Shown: in pieces, positions 7,536-15,214 of the stretch | Layout: each line of letters opens with the position of its first letter | Position numbering within the stretch: the stretch's first letter is position 1 | NCBI GenBank assembly: GCA_903824515.1 | Contig: CAIJXA010000079.1 | Span: 1 to 36,266, forward strand | Reading direction: 5' to 3' | DNA length: 36,266 nucleotides | From: an uncultured bacterium | GTDB lineage: Bacteria; Patescibacteriota; Minisyncoccia; Moranbacterales; GWC2-37-73 | Program-made: the position numbers and the translations under genes | The notes under the pieces: generated by a model | Database searches by the model: none | What the model saw: only the letters and a program-made list of their open reading frames with translations | Told to the model about the DNA's origin: nothing

Positions 7536-8807
7536 CTAGAATCCTTCATAGTCACGCATCACCAATTGACCCTCAATTTGCTTAATTGTTTCAATCACGA
7601 CTGAAACAACGATTAGGATGCTGGTTCCACCAATTCGCAGTGTTTGAATATTAGTCATCCCTTGAATAATAAAAGGCAGAACTGCAATTGCGCCAAGAAA
7701 TAATGCGCCAGCTAAGGTTATCCTATTCATTATTTTATACAAATAATCTGCTGTATTTTTTCCCGGTCGAATCCCTGGAATATATCCTCCTTGTTTTTGA
7801 AGATTTTCAGAAATTTTCACTGGATCGAAAACAACTGCGGTATAAAAATATGTAAACAAAACAATCAAAACAAAATACATACTGCCATAAAAAAATTGAT
7901 TTTGAAACAAACTGTTAACGTTAGTTGCAATATGTGCCACTGTCTGATTGCTAGCTCGCATCAAAAAAGTCGCAATCATGCCAGGAAAAAGCATAATTGA
8001 CATTGCAAAAATAATTGGGATAACCCCAGCTTGATTAACTCGCAGTGGCAAGTGAGATGAAGCACCTCCATAGGTATTGTCGCCATGAACACGTTTTGCA
8101 TATGAAACGGCAATATTGCGCTGTCCTTCAGTAACTAAAACCACCCCAGCTATTGTTATCAGCATTACAACAAAAATAATAGCGTAAGTGAAAAATTGAG
8201 AAGAATCAAATGTCAAAAAAAGCTTCGAGATTGATGACGGCAAGCTACTCACAATGCCAGCAAAAATGATAAGTGAAACACCATTGCCAATTCCTTTTTC
8301 AGTGATAAGTTCACCCAACCACATAAGGAAAATAGTTCCGGTAGTGGCTATCAGAACAAGCACTGCTAAATTGAAAGGCGACAAAGTTCCAATAACGTTT
8401 TGCGATCGAAGCAAAGTAACTAAACCAAAAGTCTGCATTATCGCAAGCGGAACAGTGAGCCACCTAGTCCACATGTTGAATTTTTGCCTGCCAGCTTCAC
8501 CTTCTTCCTTATAAATCTGCTCTATACTAGGAACTATCATTGTCAAAAGCTGCATAATAATAGAAGCTGTGATATATGGACCGACTCCCAACATCACTAT
8601 TGAAATATTGGTCAAGCCTCCGCCGGAAAAAACATTCAGCATTCCAAGGAGCTGATTACCATCAAAAAGTCTCCTGAGCTGCTCCGTGTCAACACCCGGA
8701 AGTGGGATATTAGCTGCGATACGGAAAACAATAAGAACTCCAAAGATAAAAAGGATTTTATCGCGGAGTTCTCTTATTTTGAAAATTTGTGTTATTTTGT
8801 CCAACAT
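7536..8807 (-). CDS. secY: Protein translocase subunit SecY
   Basis: Central channel of the Sec translocon in the cytoplasmic membrane. The 423-aa length and about ten hydrophobic segments fit. Recognisable blocks are the N-terminal FRIAANIPLPGVD, the plug-side GVGPYITASIIMQLL, GIGNGVSLIIFAGI, the cytoplasmic loop with GGASSHLPLRVNQAGVIPIIFA, and the C-terminal IKQIEGQLVMRDYEGF. It lies directly after rplO, the conserved spc position. No frameshift or insertion is visible. Confidence 0.97.
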   Translation of the reverse strand: MLDKITQIFKIRELRDKILFIFGVLIVFRIAANIPLPGVDTEQLRRLFDGNQLLGMLNVFSGGGLTNISIVMLGVGPYITASIIMQLLTMIVPSIEQIYKEEGEAGRQKFNMWTRWLTVPLAIMQTFGLVTLLRSQNVIGTLSPFNLAVLVLIATTGTIFLMWLGELITEKGIGNGVSLIIFAGIVSSLPSSISKLFLTFDSSQFFTYAIIFVVMLITIAGVVLVTEGQRNIAVSYAKRVHGDNTYGGASSHLPLRVNQAGVIPIIFAMSIMLFPGMIATFLMRASNQTVAHIATNVNSLFQNQFFYGSMYFVLIVLFTYFYTAVVFDPVKISENLQKQGGYIPGIRPGKNTADYLYKIMNRITLAGALFLGAIAVLPFIIQGMTNIQTLRIGGTSILIVVSVVIETIKQIEGQLVMRDYEGF

Positions 8808-8828
8808 ATTAAGCAGATTCTTAGAATT

Positions 8829-8898
8829 TAGCTTCTCAACTTTTCAGGAATACGTAGGTTTTCAGTTCTTTTCTAAAAAGCTAACGCCTAAGAAGCTA
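8829..8898. repeat. Inverted repeat TAGCTTCT/AGAAGCTA between rplO and secY
   Basis: Perfect 8-bp arms at 8829-8836 and 8891-8898 with further imperfect pairing inside. The words TTAGCTTCTTAG recur near 20945-20975 and 21968-21983, so this is a dispersed spacer family. Confidence 0.5.
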
Positions 8899-8902
8899 TT
8901 AA

Positions 8903-9340
8903 CTATTCCAGAATTTTTCCACCTGCTTTCATAATAGCATCTTTAGCAGTTTGTGAAAGTAGAAGTTCGCTGTTAATAGAAAGTTTTTTTGTAAGCTCCC
9001 CAGTTGATAAAATTTTTACACCATCCTTTGAGTCCTTCTTTGAAATAACTTTTGCAGCTACAAGAGTTTCAATCGAAATAACATCTCCGTTTTTAAAATT
9101 TTTCTCAAGATCGAAAATTTTCACCACTGTTTTCTTTGGAGTTCGAGATTTGAATCCTCGCACTTTCTTAAGACGTTCGGTTAGGGAAGATCTTCCTCCT
9201 TCAAACAAAGGGTCAATAGCTGCTCCAGATCTTGCTTTTTGACCTTTATTTCCACGACCTGAATATGTACCGCGTTTTCCTCCGCGACCAACGGTCTTTT
9301 TTGGTTTTCTCTTCTTGAGAGTAAGTTGATGAATTTGCAT
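8903..9340 (-). CDS. rplO: Large subunit ribosomal protein L15
   Basis: 145-aa 50S protein with the basic N-terminus (KKRKPKKTVGRGGKRGTYSGRG split by glycines) that threads into 23S rRNA and the C-terminal globular part typical of L15. It directly follows rpsE; the L30 gene that normally sits between them is absent and the 90-nt spacer is filled by a repeat hairpin. The ATG has no Shine-Dalgarno; the hairpin arm ends nine bases upstream. Confidence 0.96.
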   Translation of the reverse strand: MQIHQLTLKKRKPKKTVGRGGKRGTYSGRGNKGQKARSGAAIDPLFEGGRSSLTERLKKVRGFKSRTPKKTVVKIFDLEKNFKNGDVISIETLVAAKVISKKDSKDGVKILSTGELTKKLSINSELLLSQTAKDAIMKAGGKILE

Positions 9341-9349
9341 ATGTTTATC

Positions 9350-9420
9350 GTTCTAATTGTTATAATTGTTCTATGCGTTCTAGTTGTTTTTTCGTTTACA
9401 ACAGTTACAACATTTAGAAC
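9350..9420. repeat. GTTCTAATT nonamer hairpin, rpsE/rplO spacer
   Basis: Four 9-nt units (GTTCTAATT, GTTATAATT, GTTCTATGC, GTTCTAGTT) on the left and three to four inverted units on the right ending TTTAGAAC. The terminal 21-nt arms match at 18 positions. It fills the spacer from 11 nt after the rpsE stop to 9 nt before the rplO start. First of five copies. Confidence 0.85.
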
Positions 9421-9430
9421 ATAACTACCT

Positions 9431-9976
9431 CTAAGCTTCTTTAGTAACCCCCTCTTTGGCTATTTCTTTAACAACTTCTTTTGCCACAACAACTTCGGTC
9501 TTAATCCTGGGTTCTTTCAAGCTTCGTAACGCCTCGATGGTTGCTCTAGCTACATTCAATTTATTTGAAGTCCCCAATGACTTAGAAACAATATCCCGAA
9601 TACCAACCAAATCAACTACAGCCCTAACTGCACCACCAGCAATAACCCCTCTTCCTTCCGGGGCCGGTTTCAAAAGAATTTTTGCACTGCCCATTTTCAT
9701 TTTAACATCATGGGGAATAGTGTTTGCGGATAGTTTAACCGTGATCATGCATTTTTTAGCATCATTATAGGCTTTCTGGATTGCATCAGAAACATCGGAT
9801 CCCTTTGCCACTCCGACACCAACCTGTCCTTTACGATTGCCAATCACGAGTGTTGCGCGAAAACGGAATCGCCTTCCACCCTTAACCACACGAGTAACTC
9901 TAGCCAAATCCAAAAGCTTCTGCTCAAATTCTGGCTTTTCTCTTCTTATTGGTTTTTTTCCTGATCTTTTGTCCAT
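9431..9976 (-). CDS. rpsE: Small subunit ribosomal protein S5
   Basis: 181-aa 30S protein near the decoding site. The double-stranded RNA-binding region is seen as VTRVVKGGRRFRFRA with the following GNRKGQVGVGVAKGSDV, and the C-terminal domain as LKPAPEGRGVIAGGAVRAV followed by DIVSKSLGTSN. The C-terminus carries an added acidic and basic low-complexity tail (about the last 25 residues). The order is rplR-rpsE-rplO, canonical except for the missing L30. Confidence 0.97.
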   Translation of the reverse strand: MDKRSGKKPIRREKPEFEQKLLDLARVTRVVKGGRRFRFRATLVIGNRKGQVGVGVAKGSDVSDAIQKAYNDAKKCMITVKLSANTIPHDVKMKMGSAKILLKPAPEGRGVIAGGAVRAVVDLVGIRDIVSKSLGTSNKLNVARATIEALRSLKEPRIKTEVVVAKEVVKEIAKEGVTKEA

Positions 9977-10085
9977 AATATTATAAATCTCTAATTAACG
10001 CTAATCTTATCACTAATTATCTCTGATGTTTTATAATTATTCGCGAACATTTGAGAAAATTCGAATCGATTCGCGATTTATATCC

Positions 10086-10436
10086 TTAAAATTTGAGTCC
10101 GCCTTCTCGAGCACCATCCGCCAGTGCTTTAATTTTTCCATGGTATTGATATCCCGATCTGTCAAATGTTACAGTCTCAATCTTCAAAGCAAGGCATTTT
10201 TCCGCAATTAATTTTCCAACTGCCAATGATCCATCAATGGTATTTGAAGCCTTTTTGATTTCTGAAAGTTTTGCACTTGCAAGAGTTTTTCCAGAAATAT
10301 CATCAATAACCTGAGCATAAATCCCCTTTAAACTCTTAAAAACTGAGAGTCTTGGGCGCTCAGCGTTACCTGAAATTTTTGCGCGTACGCGACGCTTTCT
10401 TTGCAATCGATTGCTATTGTTGCTTATTTTTTTCAT
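10086..10436 (-). CDS. rplR: Large subunit ribosomal protein L18
   Basis: 116-aa 5S-rRNA-binding protein. The core RPRLSVFKSLKGIYAQVIDD and the C-terminal DRSGYQYHGKIKALADGAREGGLKF are diagnostic. I place the start at the internal ATG (MKKISNN) at 10436; the 17 upstream residues in the ORF track are encoded by the heptad repeat spacer and are not family sequence. No Shine-Dalgarno is seen. Confidence 0.95.
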   Translation of the reverse strand: MKKISNNSNRLQRKRRVRAKISGNAERPRLSVFKSLKGIYAQVIDDISGKTLASAKLSEIKKASNTIDGSLAVGKLIAEKCLALKIETVTFDRSGYQYHGKIKALADGAREGGLKF

Positions 10437-10444
10437 AATATATC

Positions 10445-10508
10445 GTGAAACGTAGAGCGCGTAGCGTGAAGCGTTTTGCATTCCCACGTTATGCGTTATG
10501 CGTTATGC
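10445..10508. repeat. Paired heptad array, rplF/rplR spacer
   Basis: Left arm is four units GTGAAAC, GTAGAGC, GCGTAGC, GTGAAGC (10445-10472). Right arm is three exact GTTATGC units (10488-10508). The arms are partly complementary. It ends eight bases before the rplR start codon and begins next to the rplF stop. Confidence 0.72.
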
Positions 10509-10511
10509 AAT

Positions 10512-11048
10512 TTACTTCGATGATTTCTTTCCTTCTTTTCTTCTTACATGCTCTCCTACATATTTAAATCCCTTGCCTTTATATGGTTCTACAGGTTTAA
10601 GCGCTCTAATGTTCGCAGAAAATTGTCCCACCTCATGCTTATCAATACCCGAAACAGTCATCGTGTTTCCCTCAATCACAACTTCAATTCCGGTTGGAAT
10701 TTCAACCTCCACCGGATGAGAAAATCCAAGTGCAAGTGTAATTTTTCTTCCAGCTAGTGCCATACGAAAACCAACACCATTGAGTTCGAGTTGTTTTTTG
10801 AATCCAACTGTCACACCCTCAAACATGTTCCCAATAATTCTTGCAGTGGTACCCCAAATTGCCGGAGCATTTTTACCTTTACCAATCTTTTCAACAAGAA
10901 TATTTTCCGGGGTAATTTCAATAGCAACGTCCAAATGATGCTGAAAAGTAAGATTACCCTTTGGTCCCTTAACGGAAACCAAATTATTATCCACATTAAT
11001 AGTCACACCCTGCGGGATAACTATAGGTTTTTTTCCAATTCTACTCAT
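10512..11048 (-). CDS. rplF: Large subunit ribosomal protein L6
   Basis: 178-aa 50S protein with the expected N-terminus MSRIGKKPIVIPQGV, the two L6 repeats, and the C-terminal PVEPYKGKGFKYVGEHVRRKEGKK signature near the sarcin-ricin loop contact. Normal length. It lies between rpsH and rplR in the spc order. Start context is GTATG without a Shine-Dalgarno. Confidence 0.97.
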   Translation of the reverse strand: MSRIGKKPIVIPQGVTINVDNNLVSVKGPKGNLTFQHHLDVAIEITPENILVEKIGKGKNAPAIWGTTARIIGNMFEGVTVGFKKQLELNGVGFRMALAGRKITLALGFSHPVEVEIPTGIEVVIEGNTMTVSGIDKHEVGQFSANIRALKPVEPYKGKGFKYVGEHVRRKEGKKSSK

Positions 11049-11060
11049 ACTATTTTTATC

Positions 11061-11130
11061 GTTCTAATTGTTATGATGTTTTGACATGTTCTAGTTGCAT
11101 CTCATCTACAACAATTACAACGATTAGAAC
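11061..11130. repeat. GTTCTAATT nonamer hairpin, rpsH/rplF spacer
   Basis: Second copy of the nonamer family. Left arm GTTCTAATTGTTATGATG, with GTTCTAGTT as fourth unit; right arm ends ACAACGATTAGAAC. It lies 12 nt upstream of the rplF start and 17 nt after the rpsH stop. Confidence 0.82.
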
Positions 11131-11147
11131 ACTAGCACGTTTATTTA

Positions 11148-11552
11148 TTACCAAACTTCACAGATTATCTCCCCTCCTAAGCCTGATTTCTTTGCATTAT
11201 CTCCAGTCATCATGCCCCTTGAGGTAGAAACAATAGAAATTCCGTATCCGTTTTTAATTCTCTTTATATCAGTCTTTTTGACATAAATTCTCTGACCTTG
11301 TCTACTTACTCGTTTAATCTCTCTGATTGCCGGATTTTTTTCAGTATTCGAAATAACCTCATATCTTAAGGTTATTTTTAGCACTGGGAACTTATCCCCA
11401 TCTTCCTTCTTTACTGATTGGATAAAATTTCTTTGCTGCAAAATTTGAGCAATTGAATATTTTAATTTCGAAAACGGAACAGAAACTTCTTTATGTTTCG
11501 CTCGTTGTGCATTTCGAATTCTTGTAAGCATGTCTGCTATTGGATCTAACAT
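11148..11552 (-). CDS. rpsH: Small subunit ribosomal protein S8
   Basis: 134-aa 16S rRNA-binding protein. The N-terminal DPIADMLTRIRNAQRAKHKEV and the C-terminal GISIVSTSRGMMTGDNAKK followed by GGEIICEVW are diagnostic. Normal length. In other bacteria S8 represses the spc operon through a site near rplE; no such site was identified by eye here. Confidence 0.97.
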   Translation of the reverse strand: MLDPIADMLTRIRNAQRAKHKEVSVPFSKLKYSIAQILQQRNFIQSVKKEDGDKFPVLKITLRYEVISNTEKNPAIREIKRVSRQGQRIYVKKTDIKRIKNGYGISIVSTSRGMMTGDNAKKSGLGGEIICEVW

Positions 11553-11586
11553 ATTCTAATTCTTTATCCTAATTATATATAAATTA

Positions 11587-11662
11587 ACCGATACGAATCT
11601 ACGAATTAAATGCGAATCTACGAAACTTTTCGTATGTGCGCTTTCGTAGCGCGCTTTCGGAT
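11587..11662. repeat. TACGAATC-family hairpin, rpsZ/rpsH spacer
   Basis: Contains two CGAATCTACGAA words, an inner TACGAAA/TTTCGTA perfect stem, and an outer CCGATACG versus TTTCGGAT pairing. Related copies lie at 13843-13911 and 16214-16289. Confidence 0.7.
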
Positions 11663-11663
11663 A

Positions 11664-11849
11664 CTACCAACTACTCTTTTTAACTCCGGGCAATTCACCT
11701 TTGCTTGCTAACTCGCGAAAGCAAATTCTGCAAATATCAAATGCTCGAAGATAACCATGTTTTCGACCACAACGCCAACACCTTCGAACTTCTCGTGTCG
11801 AAAATTTTGGTTTCTTCTCTGCTCTAGCTTGGGTAGATGTTTTTGCCAT
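11664..11849 (-). CDS. rpsZ: Small subunit ribosomal protein S14, zinc-binding type
   Basis: 61-aa short S14 with an intact zinc ribbon: CWRC near 24-27 and CRIC near 40-43. The C-terminal [11 protein letters not shown] is typical. This is the zinc-containing (C+) form rather than the long zinc-free form. It sits 17 nt after rplE with no repeat element in the spacer, one of the few tight junctions of the operon. Confidence 0.96.
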   Translation of the reverse strand: MAKTSTQARAEKKPKFSTREVRRCWRCGRKHGYLRAFDICRICFRELASKGELPGVKKSSW

Positions 11850-11866
11850 ATTTCTTTAGTCAATAC

Positions 11867-12415
11867 TTATTCGCTTTTTAGCGGAAATCCTAATAATTTA
11901 AATAATTCCAATCCTTGTTGCTGTGAAACTGCGCTTGTTGAGATTGTTACCTGAAGTCCGAAAGTATGCTTCACGCGTTCTGGGGAAATCTCGGGAAAAA
12001 TCAAATGTTCTCTTATTCCGATATTGATATTTCCGCTTGTATCAACTGACTTTCTCCCAATTCCCTGAAAATCTCGAGTTCTTGGAAGGGTTGCCACAAT
12101 CAATCTGTCGATGAATTGCCACATTCGAGCTCCTCGCAAAGTTACTTTCACACCAACTTCCATTCCTTCTCTAGTCTTGAAACCTGCGATAGCTTTCTTA
12201 GCTTTCGTTTTAACTGGTTTTTGTCCGGTAATTACAGTCAAAGAATTTACTACTTCCTCTATTTTATCATTTTCTTTCACAATCTTTCCAATGCCAACAT
12301 TGACCACGACTTTGAGAATTCGAGGCACCGCCATGACACTTTTATATCCGAATTTCTTTTGCATTTCAATTGCAACTGTCTTCGCATATTTTTCTTTTGC
12401 TGGAATTATTTTCAT
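11867..12415 (-). CDS. rplE: Large subunit ribosomal protein L5
   Basis: 182-aa 5S rRNA-binding protein. Visible blocks are VPRILKVVVNVGIG, TGQKPVKTKAKKAIAGFKTREG, MWQFIDRLIVATLPRTRDFQG and the C-terminal VTISTSAVSQQQGLELFKLLGFP. Length is normal. It lies between rplX and rpsZ as expected. Confidence 0.97.
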   Translation of the reverse strand: MKIIPAKEKYAKTVAIEMQKKFGYKSVMAVPRILKVVVNVGIGKIVKENDKIEEVVNSLTVITGQKPVKTKAKKAIAGFKTREGMEVGVKVTLRGARMWQFIDRLIVATLPRTRDFQGIGRKSVDTSGNINIGIREHLIFPEISPERVKHTFGLQVTISTSAVSQQQGLELFKLLGFPLKSE

Positions 12416-12424
12416 ATAATTTAT

Positions 12425-12495
12425 CGCTCTAATTGTTATAATTGTTCTATGCGTTCTAGTTGTCTTTCATTTATAACATTTACAACAGTTAGAAC
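12425..12495. repeat. GTTCTAATT nonamer hairpin, rplX/rplE spacer
   Basis: Third copy. Left units GCTCTAATT, GTTATAATT, GTTCTATGC, GTTCTAGTT; right arm ends ACAACAGTTAGAAC. It spans from 12 nt after the rplX stop to 10 nt before the rplE start. Confidence 0.83.
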
Positions 12496-12507
12496 ATTAA
12501 AACGTTT

Positions 12508-12813
12508 CTAGATTTCCTTGCCACATTTCTTACAAACACGTACTTTTTTTTCTTTAACAAAAGCATAGGATGTTCTCGTTGCTTTACCACATGAAGGGCA
12601 AATCAACATTGCATTTGAAGCATCAAATGGGGCTGCTATTTCAACTCGCTGTCCCTTCTCACCCTCCCTGCGAGCTTTTTTGTGCTTCTTTACAATATTC
12701 ATTTTTTCGACTACAATTTTTCCCTCGCTCGGAACAGTTCGCAAGACTTTTCCCTGCTTACCCTTGTCCTTTCCGGCAATTTTTTTTACGAGGTCTCCTT
12801 TTTTAATTCTCAT
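12508..12813 (-). CDS. rplX: Large subunit ribosomal protein L24, with zinc-ribbon-like C-terminus
   Basis: 101-aa assembly-initiator protein. The N-terminal KOW motif (KKGDLVKKIAGKDKGKQGKV) is clear. The C-terminus carries CPSC near 76-79 and CKKC near 95-98, a four-Cys ribbon found in a subset of bacterial L24 proteins. Position between rplN and rplE is canonical. Start context is ATTATG with no Shine-Dalgarno. Confidence 0.96.
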   Translation of the reverse strand: MRIKKGDLVKKIAGKDKGKQGKVLRTVPSEGKIVVEKMNIVKKHKKARREGEKGQRVEIAAPFDASNAMLICPSCGKATRTSYAFVKEKKVRVCKKCGKEI

Positions 12814-12824
12814 AATATTTTAGC

Positions 12825-12897
12825 GTTCTAATTGTTATAATTGATCTACTTGTTCTAGTTGTTTTCACTCACTTATAACAATTACAACAGTTAGAAC
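12825..12897. repeat. GTTCTAATT nonamer hairpin, rplN/rplX spacer
   Basis: Fourth copy. Left units GTTCTAATT, GTTATAATT, GATCTACTT, GTTCTAGTT; right arm ATAACAATTACAACAGTTAG followed by AAC. It lies 11 nt both from the rplN stop and from the rplX start. Confidence 0.84.
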
Positions 12898-12908
12898 ATT
12901 ATTTCAGT

Positions 12909-13274
12909 CTACAATACTTCCGGTGCCAATGAAACTATTTTAGCAAATCCTTTTTCACGAAGCTCCCTAGCTATTGGTCCGAAAATACGAGTTCCTTTTG
13001 GTTCCTTACCATCAACAATCACAGCAGCATTTTCATCAAAACGAATATATGAACCATCTTTTCTTCTATAAGCCTTTCTCTGTCTGACTACAACTGCTCG
13101 AATCTTATCTCCCTTTTTAACTAAGCCTCTTGGTTCAGCTGATTTTACACTGCAAACAATAATATCACCAACGTAGGCGTAACGTCTGCGACTGCCACCA
13201 AGAATCTTGAAGCATTCGATTACTTTTGCTCCCGAATTGTCTGCTGCTCTTAATCTTGTTTCTGCCTGAATCAT
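12909..13274 (-). CDS. rplN: Large subunit ribosomal protein L14
   Basis: 121-aa 23S rRNA-binding protein. [37 protein letters not shown] and the C-terminal [20 protein letters not shown] are diagnostic. One residue shorter than most orthologues. Located between rpsQ and rplX. Confidence 0.97.
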   Translation of the reverse strand: MIQAETRLRAADNSGAKVIECFKILGGSRRRYAYVGDIIVCSVKSAEPRGLVKKGDKIRAVVVRQRKAYRRKDGSYIRFDENAAVIVDGKEPKGTRIFGPIARELREKGFAKIVSLAPEVL

Positions 13275-13283
13275 ATAGTTTTT

Positions 13284-13343
13284 GTTCTAATTATTATAAT
13301 TGTGCTACACGTTCTATCTGTTTTCATTTACAACAATCAGAAC
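13284..13343. repeat. GTTCTAATT nonamer hairpin, rpsQ/rplN spacer
   Basis: Fifth and most eroded copy. Left units GTTCTAATT, ATTATAATT, GTGCTACAC, GTTCTATCT; the right arm is shortened to ACAACAATCAGAAC. It starts 9 nt upstream of the rplN ATG. Confidence 0.75.
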
Positions 13344-13348
13344 GACGT

Positions 13349-13588
13349 TTATGCTAATGTGTGATTTTTATCCTTGCTCAATGGCCGACACTGCACAAAT
13401 TCTACCGAATCTCCAATCTTGTGCTTATTTTCACTATCATGAACCTTGTATTTTTTGGTTGAGCGATACTTTTTCAGGTATTTTGGATGAGTTTTAAGAG
13501 ACTGCACAGCAACAACTATAGTCTTATCCATTGAGTCACTTACAACCTTACCCTTTTTCGTTGCTAATTTTTTAGTAGTGTTTGTCAT
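13349..13588 (-). CDS. rpsQ: Small subunit ribosomal protein S17
   Basis: 79-aa OB-fold 16S-binding protein. GKVVSDSMDKTIVVAVQ, the Tyr/Lys-rich YRSTKKYKVHDSENK and the C-terminal VQCRPLSKDKNH match S17. It lies between rpmC and rplN. An AGGA sits too close to the ATG to act as a normal Shine-Dalgarno. Confidence 0.96.
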   Translation of the reverse strand: MTNTTKKLATKKGKVVSDSMDKTIVVAVQSLKTHPKYLKKYRSTKKYKVHDSENKHKIGDSVEFVQCRPLSKDKNHTLA

Positions 13589-13639
13589 ATCCTAATTTTT
13601 ATCCAAATTACATTCTAATTATATCTAAACTTATATATT

Positions 13640-13828
13640 TTATGCCTCTAATTCTTTTAAAATAGTTAGTGCTCGAGCAATATCCTTTTTAATCGCCCGA
13701 TACTCTCGATGATTTTTAAGCTGACGAGCTGCAATATCAAATCTGAGCTTAACTGCTTGAGTTTGTTTCTCAGCAATAAGCTTCTTGATCTGCTCAATAT
13801 TCAAATCTCTAATTTCCAAAATTTTCAT
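13640..13828 (-). CDS. rpmC: Large subunit ribosomal protein L29
   Basis: 62-aa two-helix protein at the exit-tunnel rim. The region QAVKLRFDIAARQLKNHREY followed by RAIKKDIARALTIL is the L29 core. Normal length. The order rplP-rpmC-rpsQ is canonical. The start codon is preceded by TATAATTAT and no Shine-Dalgarno. Confidence 0.93.
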   Translation of the reverse strand: MKILEIRDLNIEQIKKLIAEKQTQAVKLRFDIAARQLKNHREYRAIKKDIARALTILKELEA

Positions 13829-13842
13829 ATAATTATAACCGA

Positions 13843-13911
13843 TACGAAACTATGAATTTAGTGCGAATTTACGAAATTTCTAATGTGCGCTTTCGTAGTG
13901 CGCTTTCGGAT
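13843..13911. repeat. TACGAATC-family hairpin, rplP/rpmC spacer
   Basis: Second copy of the family at 11587: CCGATACGAAACTATGAA on one side and GTGCGCTTTCGTAGTGCGC on the other. It ends immediately before the rplP stop codon and begins about 10-15 nt upstream of the rpmC start. Confidence 0.68.
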
Positions 13912-13912
13912 A

Positions 13913-14326
13913 TTATTTTTCCTTAACAACAAACTTCGTTTTAATGCATAGTTTGTGGGATGCAAGCCTCATAGCCTCCTTAGCAACTGATACATCAATG
14001 CCGTCCATTTCAAACAATACCCTGCCTTCTTTTATCTTTGCTACGAAATGATCAACACTACCTTTTCCTTTGCCCATAGGTGTTTCATCACCTTTTTTAG
14101 TCATTGGCTTGTCAGGAAAAATACGTATCCAAATCTTTCCACCTCTTTTAACATACCTTGTCATAGCTCTTCGAGCTGCTTCAATCTGACGAGCTGAAAT
14201 CAATCCTGAGGTTGCTGCCTTAAGTCCAAAGCTACCGAAACTTACGGTATTACCCTTGGTTGCAACACCTCGGATTTCTCCTCCTCGGTGGATTTTTCTG
14301 TGTTTTACTTTTTTTGGCATTAACAT
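13913..14326 (-). CDS. rplP: Large subunit ribosomal protein L16
   Basis: 137-aa protein next to the peptidyl transferase centre. The opening [15 protein letters not shown] aligns with the usual MLxPKRxKxRK, so the upstream ATG is preferred over the one two codons later. [20 protein letters not shown] and [20 protein letters not shown] are diagnostic. Only 42 nt separate it from rpsC, with no repeat between. Confidence 0.97.
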   Translation of the reverse strand: MLMPKKVKHRKIHRGGEIRGVATKGNTVSFGSFGLKAATSGLISARQIEAARRAMTRYVKRGGKIWIRIFPDKPMTKKGDETPMGKGKGSVDHFVAKIKEGRVLFEMDGIDVSVAKEAMRLASHKLCIKTKFVVKEK

Positions 14327-14368
14327 ATGCGTAGACGTAATTCAAAATGTAAATATATAATCCCTCAA

Positions 14369-15022
14369 TTATTCATTTTCCTTATTAAAAACTTCTCCCT
14401 TATAAATCCAAGTCTTAATTCCAATTGCTCCATAAGTTGTGAATGCTGTAGCTTTTGCGAAATCTATATCAGCCCTGAGTGTATGAAGGGGGACCGTTCC
14501 TCTTGAAAGCCACTCTCGTCTCGCCATTTCAGCGCCACCCAAACGTCCGCAAATTTCAATCTTCACTCCTTTGACAATTCTGTTTTTCTCGACTGTGTCA
14601 AGGGTTGATTTTAATATTCTTCTGAAAGGCACGCGTTTTTCCAATTGTTCAGCCACGCTTTGAGCAACCAAGGAAGCATTTTCTTCAAACTGACGAACCT
14701 CCTGCGCTTCAATTTTTAAATCAATCTTTTTTCCTGCAAAAAATTTGTCCTTAATAATCTTGCTAATATCGCTAATTCCGGTCCCGCCTCTTCCGATCAA
14801 AACTCCAGGTCTGGATGTTTTCAAAATCAATTTCAAAGTGTTAGCGCTGCGTTCAATTTCAACTTCTGCAATCGCTGCACTTTTATATTTTTTCTTGATA
14901 AACTCCCTGATCTGAATATCTTCTTTGAGCTTCTTGGTATAATCCTTATCTGAAAACCACCTTGATTTCCAAGTGTTAGTAATACCTATGCGTAATCCAG
15001 TTGGGTTGACTTTATGTCCCAT
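14369..15022 (-). CDS. rpsC: Small subunit ribosomal protein S3
   Basis: 217-aa 30S head protein. MGHKVNPTGLRIGITNTWKS opens the protein; the KH domain contains RPGVLIGRGGTGI; the C-terminal domain contains KGVKIEICGRLGGAEMARRE and VPLHTLRADIDFAKATAFT. Length is normal. Located between rplV and rplP. Confidence 0.97.
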   Translation of the reverse strand: MGHKVNPTGLRIGITNTWKSRWFSDKDYTKKLKEDIQIREFIKKKYKSAAIAEVEIERSANTLKLILKTSRPGVLIGRGGTGISDISKIIKDKFFAGKKIDLKIEAQEVRQFEENASLVAQSVAEQLEKRVPFRRILKSTLDTVEKNRIVKGVKIEICGRLGGAEMARREWLSRGTVPLHTLRADIDFAKATAFTTYGAIGIKTWIYKGEVFNKENE

Positions 15023-15032
15023 ATCTTATTTC

Positions 15033-15138
15033 AATTTCTAATTTCTAATTTCTAATTTCTAAACAATTTCTAATTTCAAAATTTTAAAATTGAAACATTG
15101 AAAATTGATTGAAAATTGAAAATTGAAAATTGAAAATT
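15033..15138. repeat. Paired heptad array (AATTTCT)4 / (GAAAATT)4, rplV/rpsC spacer
   Basis: Exactly four AATTTCT units at 15033-15060 and exactly four GAAAATT units at 15111-15138, with a degenerate centre. In minus-strand RNA each heptad can pair at about six of seven positions counting G-U. The same design occurs at 24093-24201, 24751-24864 and in part at 25368. Confidence 0.88.
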
Positions 15139-15214
15139 TTACACTCTCTTTTTAATTAAAATTAAACTACAACAATACACTATAAATTATTCACAAATAC
15201 ATTTAACAACTATA

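Noticed and set aside
9341-9430. Hidden or very short L30 gene
   Set aside because: All frames of the 90-nt spacer are repeat sequence with stops; nothing resembles L30.
12111-12511. Plus-strand ORFs opposite rplE
   Set aside because: They are antisense shadows of a well-conserved ribosomal gene.
15033-15138. Tandem arrays as CRISPR-like repeats
   Set aside because: Units are 7-9 nt with no unique spacers of constant length between them, and no cas genes are present in the window.
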